Shown: piece after piece, positions 14,854 through 22,978 of the stretch
Position numbering within the stretch: the first letter of the stretch is position 1
Layout of the letters: every line of letters begins with the position of its first letter
NCBI GenBank assembly: GCA_902796045.1
Contig: CADBNQ010000130.1
Span: forward strand, 1-23,219
Length of the DNA: 23,219 nt
Reading direction: 5' to 3'
Source of the DNA: an uncultured Lachnospiraceae bacterium
GTDB lineage: Bacteria; Bacillota; Clostridia; Lachnospirales; Lachnospiraceae
The notes under the pieces: generated by a model
Told to the model about the DNA's origin: nothing
The model's database searches: none
What the model saw: only the letters and a program-made list of their open reading frames with translations
Translations under genes and position numbers: made by a program

Positions 14854-14874
14854 CGGCAGGCTCCTGCCCTGCCG
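14854..14874 (-). other. GC-rich hairpin in the intergenic gap before the glycosyltransferase gene
   Basis: CGGCAGG (14854-14860) and CCTGCCG (14868-14874) form a perfect 7-bp stem with a 7-nt loop in the 59-nt gap between the LicD-like gene and gtrB-like gene. There is no T-run after it on the minus strand, so it is more likely an mRNA processing or stability element, or partial attenuator, than a terminator. No promoter is evident in the gap, so the two genes are probably in one transcript. Confidence 0.35.
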
Positions 14875-14884
14875 TCGTCTGCTG

Positions 14885-16144
14885 CTACTGATACTGCTTC
14901 ATGTATTCTCCGATATCCTTTTTCTTATATACTTCGGGCGTCTCCGCATAGATTTTCTTTCCATAGTCAGCCTGCTTCCTGTTGTTTTTCCATGTCAGCT
15001 CTGCGAAATGATGCAGTTCATCGTTGACATAGAAGGGCAGGCCAAGCTTTCTGTATCTCTCGACAGCCCTGAGATAGCCTTTCATGATGGACCGTATTTT
15101 CTCGATATCGCCCTCTTTTTCTGCCTTTCTCAGGTCGTCCAGCTTATCCCTGTAATAAAGGTAGTGATCGATCCGCTTGACACTCCGTCTGCCATAATAA
15201 AGATATCTGTCTGCTCTTTTCTTCCAGGGGGCATAGACATTGACCTTGTAATCTTTCAGGGCCCTTTCCTTTCTGAAAAGCTCCTTCATGTCGACGCCTT
15301 CCCCGGCAAAGAGGGTATAATACTCTGTATAGGGAGCTCCGTCATCCCAGATGATATTCATCAGGTCCATGGAAGCCAGAGGGGTCCCGGCAGTCTCTTT
15401 CCATTTCGCACCGTACAGGTCGGTAAAAAAGCCGCTGCTGTCCTCAGACACCGGGAGCATCAGTCCCTCAAAGGGCGTCCTTTTTGTCCTGAAGAGATAA
15501 TCAGCCCTGATATTTTTCCTGAAATCCGCGAACCCTGTATCCTCGTCTCCCCTGATGATCAGGGTCCCGTTCTTTACCTTTCCCCGGTCACCCTCCAGTA
15601 CACGCCAGATCCTCTCAGCCGCCTTCTTCCTGCCGAAAACCTTCAGGTAAAGCTCTGTCAGCCTGATGCATCTTGCTGTCCTTCTGGCTCTTTTAGACTG
15701 GTCACTCCTGTCGAGGATCCTTTTTCCGTTGAGATAGATCAATCCGGTTTCCAGAACCTCGGACACCTTGGATATGGGCTGTGTATAAAGAGGTATGATG
15801 GTGACAGCCGCGCCTGGCATGATATAGTCAACAGCATAGTTCTTCTCAAAAAGAGTGGTTGCCGTGTCAACATAGCGGACATGCAGGTACTGGAGGTCAG
15901 GATTGACAGAAAAATCTTCAAAGCCTCTGTCCTTCAGACCTCTTCCCTCCATAAGCTCCTTCAGCCTGACTATGTCTGCCGCAAGCATCATGATCTGGAA
16001 CTGGTAGCAGCCGTCGACAAATGCCTGGTCCTTGAGGGCACAGCCGGCTGTCCTGCCGTACAGGGCATAGGGTATATGGTGGTCTCTGCAGGTTTCATCT
16101 ATTTCTTTGATCAGTTGTATGATATGTTCCTGAAGCTTTCTCAT
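14885..16144 (-). CDS. LicD-like protein without catalytic aspartates
   Basis: A 419-residue protein related to the LicD nucleotidyltransferase-fold phosphotransferases. The N-terminal region keeps the LicD frame: helix HIIQLIKEIDETCRDHHIPY, then ALYGRTAGCALKDQAF in the place of the usual GGTLLGAVRHKGF block, then DIVRLKELM. The WDDDxD active-site run is replaced by a segment reading VDGCYQFQIMML, so the metal-binding aspartates are gone. FEGLMLPV and DLYGAKW still match the LicD C-terminal pattern (FEG..LPIP...YLK..YG.DW). The C-terminal 120 residues are basic and helical. ATG 16144 begins one nucleotide after the upstream stop (TAA-T-ATG) with GAGGG 11 nt upstream. It may be a structural partner of the active LicD proteins; no enzymatic activity is predicted. 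Confidence 0.7.
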   Translation of the reverse strand: MRKLQEHIIQLIKEIDETCRDHHIPYALYGRTAGCALKDQAFVDGCYQFQIMMLAADIVRLKELMEGRGLKDRGFEDFSVNPDLQYLHVRYVDTATTLFEKNYAVDYIMPGAAVTIIPLYTQPISKVSEVLETGLIYLNGKRILDRSDQSKRARRTARCIRLTELYLKVFGRKKAAERIWRVLEGDRGKVKNGTLIIRGDEDTGFADFRKNIRADYLFRTKRTPFEGLMLPVSEDSSGFFTDLYGAKWKETAGTPLASMDLMNIIWDDGAPYTEYYTLFAGEGVDMKELFRKERALKDYKVNVYAPWKKRADRYLYYGRRSVKRIDHYLYYRDKLDDLRKAEKEGDIEKIRSIMKGYLRAVERYRKLGLPFYVNDELHHFAELTWKNNRKQADYGKKIYAETPEVYKKKDIGEYMKQYQ

Positions 16145-16145
16145 A

Positions 16146-17771
16146 TTATTTATTTCCCTCTTGGAGCTTAAGGGCCTCTTCCTTCCTGCGGATATCCAGC
16201 AGGAGCATTCCGTCATTGGATGTTTCTTTCAGCTTCGCATAGATGCTGGCTGCTTTCTCTGTCTGTCCCGACAGGTAACAGATATCCCCCTCAGCTTTTT
16301 TCATGTACATATCTTCTTCAGCCTCTTGCCTCAGCTGATCCAGATACCGGCTGCAGGCAGCCAGGTCCTCCGGCCCCTCTGCTGTTTCTGTCAGATACTG
16401 CAGATACCAGGTCTTTACTTCCCTTGACCCGGGGTAATGGACCAGAGCCCAGTCCAGCTCTTCCTTAGCCTTTTCATAGTCCTTATACAGAAGATACTTT
16501 TTGATGTTCCGGATATGGGCCATGTCAGATTTCAGTGCCGCCATCTTCTCTGTGAGCGGCAGGCCGTTCTCCCTTCTCAGCCAGAAGAGCCTGTCTATGG
16601 CCTTGCGGTTGTTCCGTATATGGAAGAGCAGGTACATGGCCGCGTATTCCAGATCATCCCCGATTGCAAAATGCAGACGCCAGTACAGAAGTCCCACATT
16701 CAGCTGTTTGGTAAAGAATCCATCGAAAACCCGGTCCAGAACCATGAGCCGGTCCCGGTCACCGGAGGCTATGATCTCGTCCACATCCAGCTGCAGCTCC
16801 CTGATATCACGTCTGAGCATATTCCTTGTTCTGATGGCCAGCGCTCTGTAGAAGCCGGTCTGGATCTGTGTTTCAAGATAGCCTTCCCCAACTTCGACAT
16901 TTTTATACTTCAGCCTGTCTTCAAGCATCCTGTCCCTGTCAACAACCTCCAGGAAATCGTCCACATAGGCTCTGCAGGGGATGCCGGCATTGCTCATGAT
17001 CGAATACTTCTTCGGCTGCGCAGGAAAGAGATTGTAGGAGTCACCGTAAAAGAGGGTGAGCAGGTCACCATACCCTCCCGGTATGGGAAGCATGTGACCT
17101 TCAAACATGGTTTCATGCACACTTTGGTATGCTTCTCTGGGAACAAGGGGGGTGGGGTCAAAGCCTCTCGCAGAGGCAGCCATCAGGGTATCACAGCCAT
17201 CATACTCCCGGCCGAAGATCTCTCCCTCCAGCTTCCTGAGCAGGTTTTCCTTCCCGATCCGTTCTCCCTCTTCCTGATAATGCCTGATAAGGGACATCAC
17301 AGATTCTGTCTTCCTCTTATAGTGCATATAGCTTTCATTGCAGTATTCATCATAGGCATAGAAGCGGTCAATGAAGGCTCTCCGCTCTTCCTCATCGGCA
17401 GGGATCTCGATCAGGCAGAAGATATCGATGGACTGTCCGCAATAGTAATCCCAGAAGTTGGTATGTCCTGACATCCTGCAGGTCTCAAGATCGATATAAT
17501 GCCCGTAAACCGAGGGGAACTCCCGGTTCATCCGGTTATCACAGAAGGTTCGCGTCTTATGGTCGAGCTCCTTGATGCACACCTCCTTGAACTTATTATA
17601 GTTCTCCTCTGTCATGGAGATATCCACATCGGCATCCCAGGGGATAAAGCCCTCATGGCGCACTGCTCCCAGCATGGAACCATAGTCAAGAAAATAAATA
17701 ATGTCATGTTTTCTGCAGAGTTCGTCGATCTCCAGGACCATTTTCAGCAGGTGTTCCTGATTCGCGTTCAT
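16146..17771 (-). CDS. LicD-family phosphotransferase with TPR-like C-terminal tail
   Basis: A 541-residue protein. Residues 1-270 are a complete LicD domain: helix LLKMVLEIDELCRKHDIIYFL, the nucleotide-binding block YGSMLGAVRHEGFIPWDADVDISM with intact acidic residues, GQSIDIFCLIEIPAD, and FEGHMLPIPGGYGDLLTLFYGD. LicD enzymes transfer phosphocholine from CDP-choline to surface glycans, and the related fukutin/FKRP proteins transfer ribitol phosphate from CDP-ribitol. Residues about 425-541 consist of helix pairs resembling TPR units (DYEKAKEELDWALVHYPGS, LSGQTEKAASIYAKLKE), suggesting protein-protein contacts. AGGAGG lies 13 nt before ATG 17771, rather far. It follows the cytidylyltransferase gene by 24 nt, which supports use of a CDP-linked donor. 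Confidence 0.85.
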   Translation of the reverse strand: MNANQEHLLKMVLEIDELCRKHDIIYFLDYGSMLGAVRHEGFIPWDADVDISMTEENYNKFKEVCIKELDHKTRTFCDNRMNREFPSVYGHYIDLETCRMSGHTNFWDYYCGQSIDIFCLIEIPADEEERRAFIDRFYAYDEYCNESYMHYKRKTESVMSLIRHYQEEGERIGKENLLRKLEGEIFGREYDGCDTLMAASARGFDPTPLVPREAYQSVHETMFEGHMLPIPGGYGDLLTLFYGDSYNLFPAQPKKYSIMSNAGIPCRAYVDDFLEVVDRDRMLEDRLKYKNVEVGEGYLETQIQTGFYRALAIRTRNMLRRDIRELQLDVDEIIASGDRDRLMVLDRVFDGFFTKQLNVGLLYWRLHFAIGDDLEYAAMYLLFHIRNNRKAIDRLFWLRRENGLPLTEKMAALKSDMAHIRNIKKYLLYKDYEKAKEELDWALVHYPGSREVKTWYLQYLTETAEGPEDLAACSRYLDQLRQEAEEDMYMKKAEGDICYLSGQTEKAASIYAKLKETSNDGMLLLDIRRKEEALKLQEGNK

Positions 17772-17795
17772 TGCGTCTGTTTATCCTCCTGTACT

Positions 17796-18500
17796 CTATT
17801 GCGGAAAGTAGGAATGGAACATTCCCTTAAAAGTTTCCATATCATTCTTGTAGGTGATCTTGAGATTGATGACATTGGCACCGATCACCTTCATGGGTAT
17901 TCCGTAGTGAAGAGCGATGGCTCCGGCTGATGTCATGCTGTCAAGCTCTTCCCGGGAGGCCCGGGTATAGATGCGGTAGAGGTCTCCGAACCGGAAAGCT
18001 TCCGGTGAAGCCCCGGATACGATCTTCTCTCTGGGGACAACCTTCTCCAGCATATGAGTCTCTTCGTTCATCTGGTAAACTGTGTCATACTGCCGCTGAC
18101 CCAGTGTGGCACCGCCGCATTCTTTGACAGCCTGAATGATCTTTTCGTTGCCCTCCTCATCCACATAAGGATGGGTCGCATCGTGGATCAGCACGACATC
18201 GTCCTCAGCGGCAAAGTCTTTCATGGCCAGCAGGCCGTTCTTGACCGAGGCAGACCTGCTGTCCCCTCCGGAGGTGATGACAGAAAGCTTATGGGCCTTT
18301 AAGGTTTCTTTCCATTCTTCGACATAATCTATCCAGTTTTTATGGGTCACTATGACGATCCTGTCAATCAGTTCCGACTGATTGTAAGCATTTAAGATAT
18401 AGGAGAAGATAGGCCGGCCTTTTACCTCGACAAACTGTTTGGGGATATCGGCGCCAAATCTTACACCGGATCCGGCCATCATCAGCATTACAATATTCAT
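17796..18500 (-). CDS. IspD/TarI-family cytidylyltransferase
   Basis: A 234-residue enzyme of the IspD/TarI family, which couples CTP with an alditol phosphate (ribitol-5-P in TarI, methylerythritol-4-P in IspD) to give a CDP-alditol. Seen in order: the CTP loop MMAGSGVRFG (7-16) with IPKQF (Lys21), GRPIFSYIL, SGGDSRSASVKNGL, VVLIHDATHPYVDE, and the C-terminal NLKITYKNDMETFK. The Arg of the usual HDAxRPF motif is His here, and the first loop is slightly unusual, so it is a divergent member. Flanking LicD genes 15 and 24 nt away argue for supplying a CDP-activated donor to them rather than for isoprenoid synthesis. AGAGG lies 6 nt before ATG 18500. Confidence 0.85.
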   Translation of the reverse strand: MNIVMLMMAGSGVRFGADIPKQFVEVKGRPIFSYILNAYNQSELIDRIVIVTHKNWIDYVEEWKETLKAHKLSVITSGGDSRSASVKNGLLAMKDFAAEDDVVLIHDATHPYVDEEGNEKIIQAVKECGGATLGQRQYDTVYQMNEETHMLEKVVPREKIVSGASPEAFRFGDLYRIYTRASREELDSMTSAGAIALHYGIPMKVIGANVINLKITYKNDMETFKGMFHSYFPQ

Positions 18501-18515
18501 AATAAACCTCTTTCT

Positions 18516-21500
18516 TTACCGCTCACCGGGATCAGTGCCCGCCACTGATTCCTGTCCGCTGTCCTCCCAGGTCGCCCATCGCTTAAGCCGGTGGGCTACC
18601 TGCATATGTTTAGGCGGAAGCTGCATATAGTCACCGTATTGCATCTTCAGGAATATATCCGGACGTTTGGGAACAGAAACCTCTATGTTCTCAAACTTAC
18701 CTCTCTGGTAGGGAAGCAAATCATTTAAATCGATATAGGTGTAGGTCGGCACAAAGCTTCCGACAGTGCGCAGGCCCCGTTCCCTGGCATGGCTGTTATA
18801 CCTTGTAGCCGCGCTGATGTAAGCCCTCTGCGTGAGTGTCAGGTCCTGTTTCCAGTATTCTTTGAGAATCAGCTTCTGCTGATTGAGATACCTTTTCTCC
18901 TGTTCATTTCTCGGAACGCATTCTTCCTCAGGGATGGGCCGCTGCCTGTTGGCAATAAAGTGATGCTGGTCCGCCAGATCCCTGACTTCTTTGACGAAAC
19001 GTTCTCTTTCTTCTTTATCATCCGGAAGGAAATCAAAGGGGAAGATATCCAGGCAGATGCCTTTGTGGAAATCTCTTTTCTCATTGTAGTCAGTGATATA
19101 CTCTGTATCATCCAGCCTGATCTTTGAAAACAGGTAGGGGATATGGGGGTCTGTCTGCCTGGTCTGCAGGAAAAACTTCTCCGGCAGATGAGGGCCCGCC
19201 TCGTTAATAAAGCGGTCATAGTCAGCCCTGAGCATGGCCACATCGACATCATCATCCCAGGGGATGAATCCCTCATGGCGCATGTAGCCAAGCATGGTGC
19301 CTCCGCAGACAAAATAGCCGATGTTCAGTTTCCGGCAGACTTTGTCAAACTCTTCGAGCAGGATCAGATCCGCCCTCTGGATGCAGGATACCTGTCTCTC
19401 AAGCTCTGCGTCAAGGACCGGCTGCCATACGCTGGTATCTCTGGGGCAGTTGATCTCCATTCCCCTGAACTGTACCCTCTGCAGAGGGAAAAGAGCCTTT
19501 CCGGTGATGACCCTGCTCTTTCCGAAGGTAATCCACATATAGGAGTCCAGGCGGTCATCATCATTAAAGGATTGGGCCAGTTTTTCGACGCTCTGTGCCT
19601 CAGCAGCGGGATCTGCCTGCTTCATCCACTGTTTCTTTTCTTTACTCAGGGAACCGGGAAGTCTGACAGGCGTCTTCTGCTCGGTATCATACAATCTGAG
19701 TATCTGTTTGTAGTCTTCATTTCTGGGATCGATCTCATCCCTGAAGCCCTGATAGAGGTAGAAATCTTCGGGCACTTTGTCAAATGGCAGCAGCCTGACC
19801 CGTGCCTGGGAATACCGGCAGCCTTCCTTAGTCACATATTTGACATCAAGGGGATAGGCCCCGTTTCCATCCAGGGACTCACGCAGGGACACGCCATATT
19901 CATGACCTTTTTCGCGAAGCAGGCGGATAAAGGCTTCATAGTCAGTCCTGAGCAGTCCGATGTCCATATTTCTCTGACCGGACAGGGGCATGACATCATG
20001 ATAGATCACAGCGCCGATCAGGAGATTCGACATGGCAAAATAGTCAATCTTATACTCCCGGGACATGTCATCTATAACCTTCATGACCTCTTCTCTTCTG
20101 GCTGCCAGATAATCCGTATATAACTGGTCCTCCTCTTCGTGCCAGAAGAATGGATTGCGGGGACAGGAAATGGTCTGCCCCAGTATCTCCCCCTCTTCCG
20201 GAGGGAAGATCTCATTGGAGGGCATGGAAATCACCTGGTCATCTATCATGACAAAAATCTGCTCCGTCAGCTCGCCGGGCCGGTCAAAGGTCTTTGCCAG
20301 CTGGTGCAGTTTCTCGTACTGGGTCCAGGACTCGTCCCGTCCTGCACTCTTGTAGCCCTGCCCCTTCTCATAGGCGATCTGCTGTTTCAGATTAGCCGCT
20401 GCCGTCTTTATCTTATTCGTAAAGGAAAGTTTCTTCTCATAGTCCGGGGGCAGGCTGTCAAAGGGAAGTACATAGACTGTTCCATCTCCCTGCTGAGGGA
20501 GAGAGGATTCATAACCCTTCAGACAAAAGCCTGTCTTCTGGCTGCGCACATAGGGATGTCTTGCTGTCGTTCTGATCAGAGTTACGCCTGAAGCAGGGTC
20601 GCGAAGGAGGGACAGGATCTGTTCATAATCCTCCCTCATCATACCCAGCATCCAGGTTTTTTCCTCAAGCTTGTCCGGAATTCCCTCTTTACTGCGGGCG
20701 CATGCCGAAGCCAGGTCTCCCATGGCAACATATGGCAGGGAATGCTCATGGCAGAGTCTGTCAAAAACCTGCAAAGCAAGAAGACGTCCTTTAAGGATCC
20801 TTTCCTTTTCCTGCTCTTTGGGAAGAATCGAAAACTTCTCCAGATCTGCCGGAACCATCACAGGTATGCTGCCGGCCATTTTCTCACTGACAGGGAAGAT
20901 ATCCCTGCAGGAAAAAGCCGGATACTGAAGGAAATCAATGCGGCCGGCATATTCAGGTTCTTTCATATCCGAATAAGTGCTCAGGAGCATATGATACTCT
21001 TTCCTCATCCTCTGAAGGTCTTTTCCAATCCCTACCTTGTCTTTAAACATCCCGAGAATCTTCAGGGGATTAGCTCTAAGGCTCCCTGCATCCTTTCTGA
21101 GACTGCGGTAATGCAGGGACAGCCTGCGGCAGGCAGCTGCTTTTTCAGCCACTGCTTTTGTGAACTGTTCCCGTTTGACAGGATCAGATGGGAGCAGATC
21201 AAATGGATGGATGTATAGTCTGACCTCGATATCCACCGCATTGTTCTCAAACTCAAATGAACCCCGGGCGGATATGTAGGCTGTCAGCCGCCGCAGCAGT
21301 CCTGTTGACTGGTACTGCGTCCTCAATGCCACTTCTGGATGGCCTTTATCACCGGCCAGCTTCCTGATCAGGCGGTCGTAATCCCCCCTCAGCATGGCAA
21401 TATCATACTGATACTCTCCCGGATGACTGATGTCTCCTGAAGCTGCCATGGTCAGCAGTTTCCCGATTGCAAAATACTGAAGCCCTGACTGGCTGCAGAC

Positions 21501-21608
21501 CCCGTTAACAACCCGCAGAATATCTGAGAGGAGTCTGCTTTTGCACTCTTCCTCTTTTCTGATGGTATGGTCTATCACATTCTGCGCTTTCTGATTCATC
21601 TCTGCCAT
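18516..21608 (-). CDS. Four-module LicD protein (three degenerate, one intact)
   Basis: A 1030-residue cytosolic protein made of four tandem LicD-like modules, approximately 20-260, 268-490, 500-730 and 738-1005. Each starts with a helix and a Y(F/V)-type strand (LQYFAIG, LPYVAMG, IDYFAMS, IGYFVCG). The same MLR-DY helix follows in each: IAMLRGDYDRL, LGMMREDYEQI, IGLLRTDYEAF, VAMLRADYDRF. Each also has an (L/H)PFD turn (HPFDLLP, LPFDSLP, LPFDKVP, FPFDFLP). Only module 4 has the full active site, GGTMLGYMRHEGFIPWDDDVDV (769-790, Asp785-787 and Asp789), and ends YGDYMQLPP. Modules 1-3 carry EYQYD, EEKTW or QRNMD instead. Single-domain LicD proteins are about 270 residues. ATG 21608 has GGGG 8 nt upstream. 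The active module should transfer an alditol- or choline-phosphate from a CDP donor; the others may position substrate. Confidence 0.85.
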   Translation of the reverse strand: MAEMNQKAQNVIDHTIRKEEECKSRLLSDILRVVNGVCSQSGLQYFAIGKLLTMAASGDISHPGEYQYDIAMLRGDYDRLIRKLAGDKGHPEVALRTQYQSTGLLRRLTAYISARGSFEFENNAVDIEVRLYIHPFDLLPSDPVKREQFTKAVAEKAAACRRLSLHYRSLRKDAGSLRANPLKILGMFKDKVGIGKDLQRMRKEYHMLLSTYSDMKEPEYAGRIDFLQYPAFSCRDIFPVSEKMAGSIPVMVPADLEKFSILPKEQEKERILKGRLLALQVFDRLCHEHSLPYVAMGDLASACARSKEGIPDKLEEKTWMLGMMREDYEQILSLLRDPASGVTLIRTTARHPYVRSQKTGFCLKGYESSLPQQGDGTVYVLPFDSLPPDYEKKLSFTNKIKTAAANLKQQIAYEKGQGYKSAGRDESWTQYEKLHQLAKTFDRPGELTEQIFVMIDDQVISMPSNEIFPPEEGEILGQTISCPRNPFFWHEEEDQLYTDYLAARREEVMKVIDDMSREYKIDYFAMSNLLIGAVIYHDVMPLSGQRNMDIGLLRTDYEAFIRLLREKGHEYGVSLRESLDGNGAYPLDVKYVTKEGCRYSQARVRLLPFDKVPEDFYLYQGFRDEIDPRNEDYKQILRLYDTEQKTPVRLPGSLSKEKKQWMKQADPAAEAQSVEKLAQSFNDDDRLDSYMWITFGKSRVITGKALFPLQRVQFRGMEINCPRDTSVWQPVLDAELERQVSCIQRADLILLEEFDKVCRKLNIGYFVCGGTMLGYMRHEGFIPWDDDVDVAMLRADYDRFINEAGPHLPEKFFLQTRQTDPHIPYLFSKIRLDDTEYITDYNEKRDFHKGICLDIFPFDFLPDDKEERERFVKEVRDLADQHHFIANRQRPIPEEECVPRNEQEKRYLNQQKLILKEYWKQDLTLTQRAYISAATRYNSHARERGLRTVGSFVPTYTYIDLNDLLPYQRGKFENIEVSVPKRPDIFLKMQYGDYMQLPPKHMQVAHRLKRWATWEDSGQESVAGTDPGER

Positions 21609-21635
21609 ATTTTGTACCCCATTTACCGAGTCATC

Positions 21636-22967
21636 CTAACCGACGAATATGCCACTGATCATATAGTTGTATTTTGTAGCATAATTATAGTCTTCAATCC
21701 GTTCCACAACATTATCCTTGGCCAGGTCCCATGCCTTCTTGGACAGCCTGCCGTCCCGCACCTTAATGTATTGCTGGGGCATATACTGGTGCAGCAGGCC
21801 CAGAGGGATGTGGACACCATCCAGGTTGGCACAAAGCTTCCTGATGGCTGCCTGTACATCTGGATGAGGATAATAATACCTGCTTCTGTCAGAAAGGCTG
21901 TATTTTCTCTTCAGGGCTTTCTCTTCTTCTGTCCCTTTATAGTAAATCTGCCAGTTGGCCGGGTTGTCTGTCATGACCTTATCCCACACGCCAGGCAGGT
22001 CTGCTCTGTCTTCTTCCGGGATCAGCTCCTCCTCGATCCTGCTCAGGGCAAAAAGACCTTCTCTGGCCGCAAAAGTGAGGGCCGGTCCGACCTTGAGGAT
22101 GGCTATGCCGTCCTCCACCATTTCCTTGAGCTGTTTTGGCGACTGATAGTCCGTGGAATGCCCTTCCAGGACAATACCCGGATACTGGGCGATGGCCTGG
22201 CTAAGCTCCACCGTCTCAGCACGGTTGTAGCGCACCAGGTTCTCGTCTCCGAATTCGACGCCTGGCTGGACAACGACACCTACGATAGAATCAAAGGCAT
22301 AGCCCAGATGCATCTTTCCAAATTCTTCTTTATAGGTCCGGATCGTTTCATGGAGGTCCTCCGGTTCCGTGATGACAACCTGATCCTCTGCCTCCTGCTC
22401 CCCGCCGGGAATAGGAACCTCTGATCCTATGACATAAGATGGCCGCATCTCACCAGGATTTCTCTTGAGCATCTCCTGATAGGCGTCTTCGCAGACTCTG
22501 TACAGCCTGGCGCCCCTTCTTGCGATCGTCCTTGTCGACAGGATCTCCGTCTTGGAGTCATCGCCCAGACGCATGCTGGTATCCAGATGGATCTTTTTAT
22601 AGCCGGCCAGGACAAATGCTCTCACCAGTTCCTCCGCTTTCTGCATAGCGGTCTCCTCCGGCTCTGTAAACCAGGGCAGGGGACCCAGATGGTCTCCTCC
22701 GAGTATGATCCTGTCCTTTGGAAATCCGACCTTGTCGGCGATGTCATAGACCATTTTTCTGAAATCAACCGGTGTCATGCCGGTATAACCCCCAAACTGG
22801 TTGACCTGGTTGGATGTTCCCTCGATCAGGACATCATCACCAAACCTCTTGCCCTGCTCCAGAGCTGCCTCGATCACCAGGTTATTAGAGGTACAGTAGG
22901 AAGGCATACCACAATGTATTCCCATATTCCTTTTAAAAATCATATCATGCATTGCATCACGCTTCAT
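21636..22967 (-). CDS. gatZ: GatZ/KbaZ/AgaZ-family protein (tagatose-phosphate metabolism)
   Basis: A 443-residue cytosolic TIM-barrel protein, slightly longer than E. coli GatZ (about 420). Family signatures are GIHCGMPSYCTSNNLVIEAA (16-35), LIEGTSNQVNQFGGYTGM (47-64), ILGGDHLGPLPW (88-99, a metal-type His), KIHLDTSM, VIGSEVPIPGG, and LKVGPALTFAARE. In enteric bacteria these proteins are the non-catalytic partner of GatY/KbaY tagatose-1,6-bisphosphate aldolase. Other members of the same Pfam family have been assigned ketose-phosphate 4-epimerase activity (from memory). No GatY/KbaY gene is in the window. AAGGAGA precedes ATG 22967. It lies 11 nt after the dehydrogenase gene and 27 nt before the four-module LicD gene, so it is part of the surface-polymer cluster. 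Confidence 0.85.
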   Translation of the reverse strand: MKRDAMHDMIFKRNMGIHCGMPSYCTSNNLVIEAALEQGKRFGDDVLIEGTSNQVNQFGGYTGMTPVDFRKMVYDIADKVGFPKDRIILGGDHLGPLPWFTEPEETAMQKAEELVRAFVLAGYKKIHLDTSMRLGDDSKTEILSTRTIARRGARLYRVCEDAYQEMLKRNPGEMRPSYVIGSEVPIPGGEQEAEDQVVITEPEDLHETIRTYKEEFGKMHLGYAFDSIVGVVVQPGVEFGDENLVRYNRAETVELSQAIAQYPGIVLEGHSTDYQSPKQLKEMVEDGIAILKVGPALTFAAREGLFALSRIEEELIPEEDRADLPGVWDKVMTDNPANWQIYYKGTEEEKALKRKYSLSDRSRYYYPHPDVQAAIRKLCANLDGVHIPLGLLHQYMPQQYIKVRDGRLSKKAWDLAKDNVVERIEDYNYATKYNYMISGIFVG

Positions 22968-22978
22968 GTCTCTTCTCC

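Noticed and set aside
16145..16216. Extended N-terminus for the degenerate LicD protein
   Set aside because: The extra codons overlap the end of the upstream LicD gene and add no family sequence. ATG 16144 follows that stop by one base and has GAGGG upstream.
15008..17471. Long plus-strand open frames (15008-16171 and 16437-17471) opposite the LicD genes
   Set aside because: Their translations have no recognisable domain and no ribosome site, and they mirror well-supported LicD-family genes on the minus strand. They are antisense shadows.
17796..18500. Annotation as the isoprenoid enzyme IspD
   Set aside because: Sequence alone cannot exclude it, but the placement between LicD genes and the changed HDAxRPF motif favour a CDP-alditol role.
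19143..22424. Plus-strand open frames of about 285-326 codons opposite the four-module LicD and GatZ genes
   Set aside because: The minus-strand proteins have clear family motifs throughout; the plus-strand frames show none.
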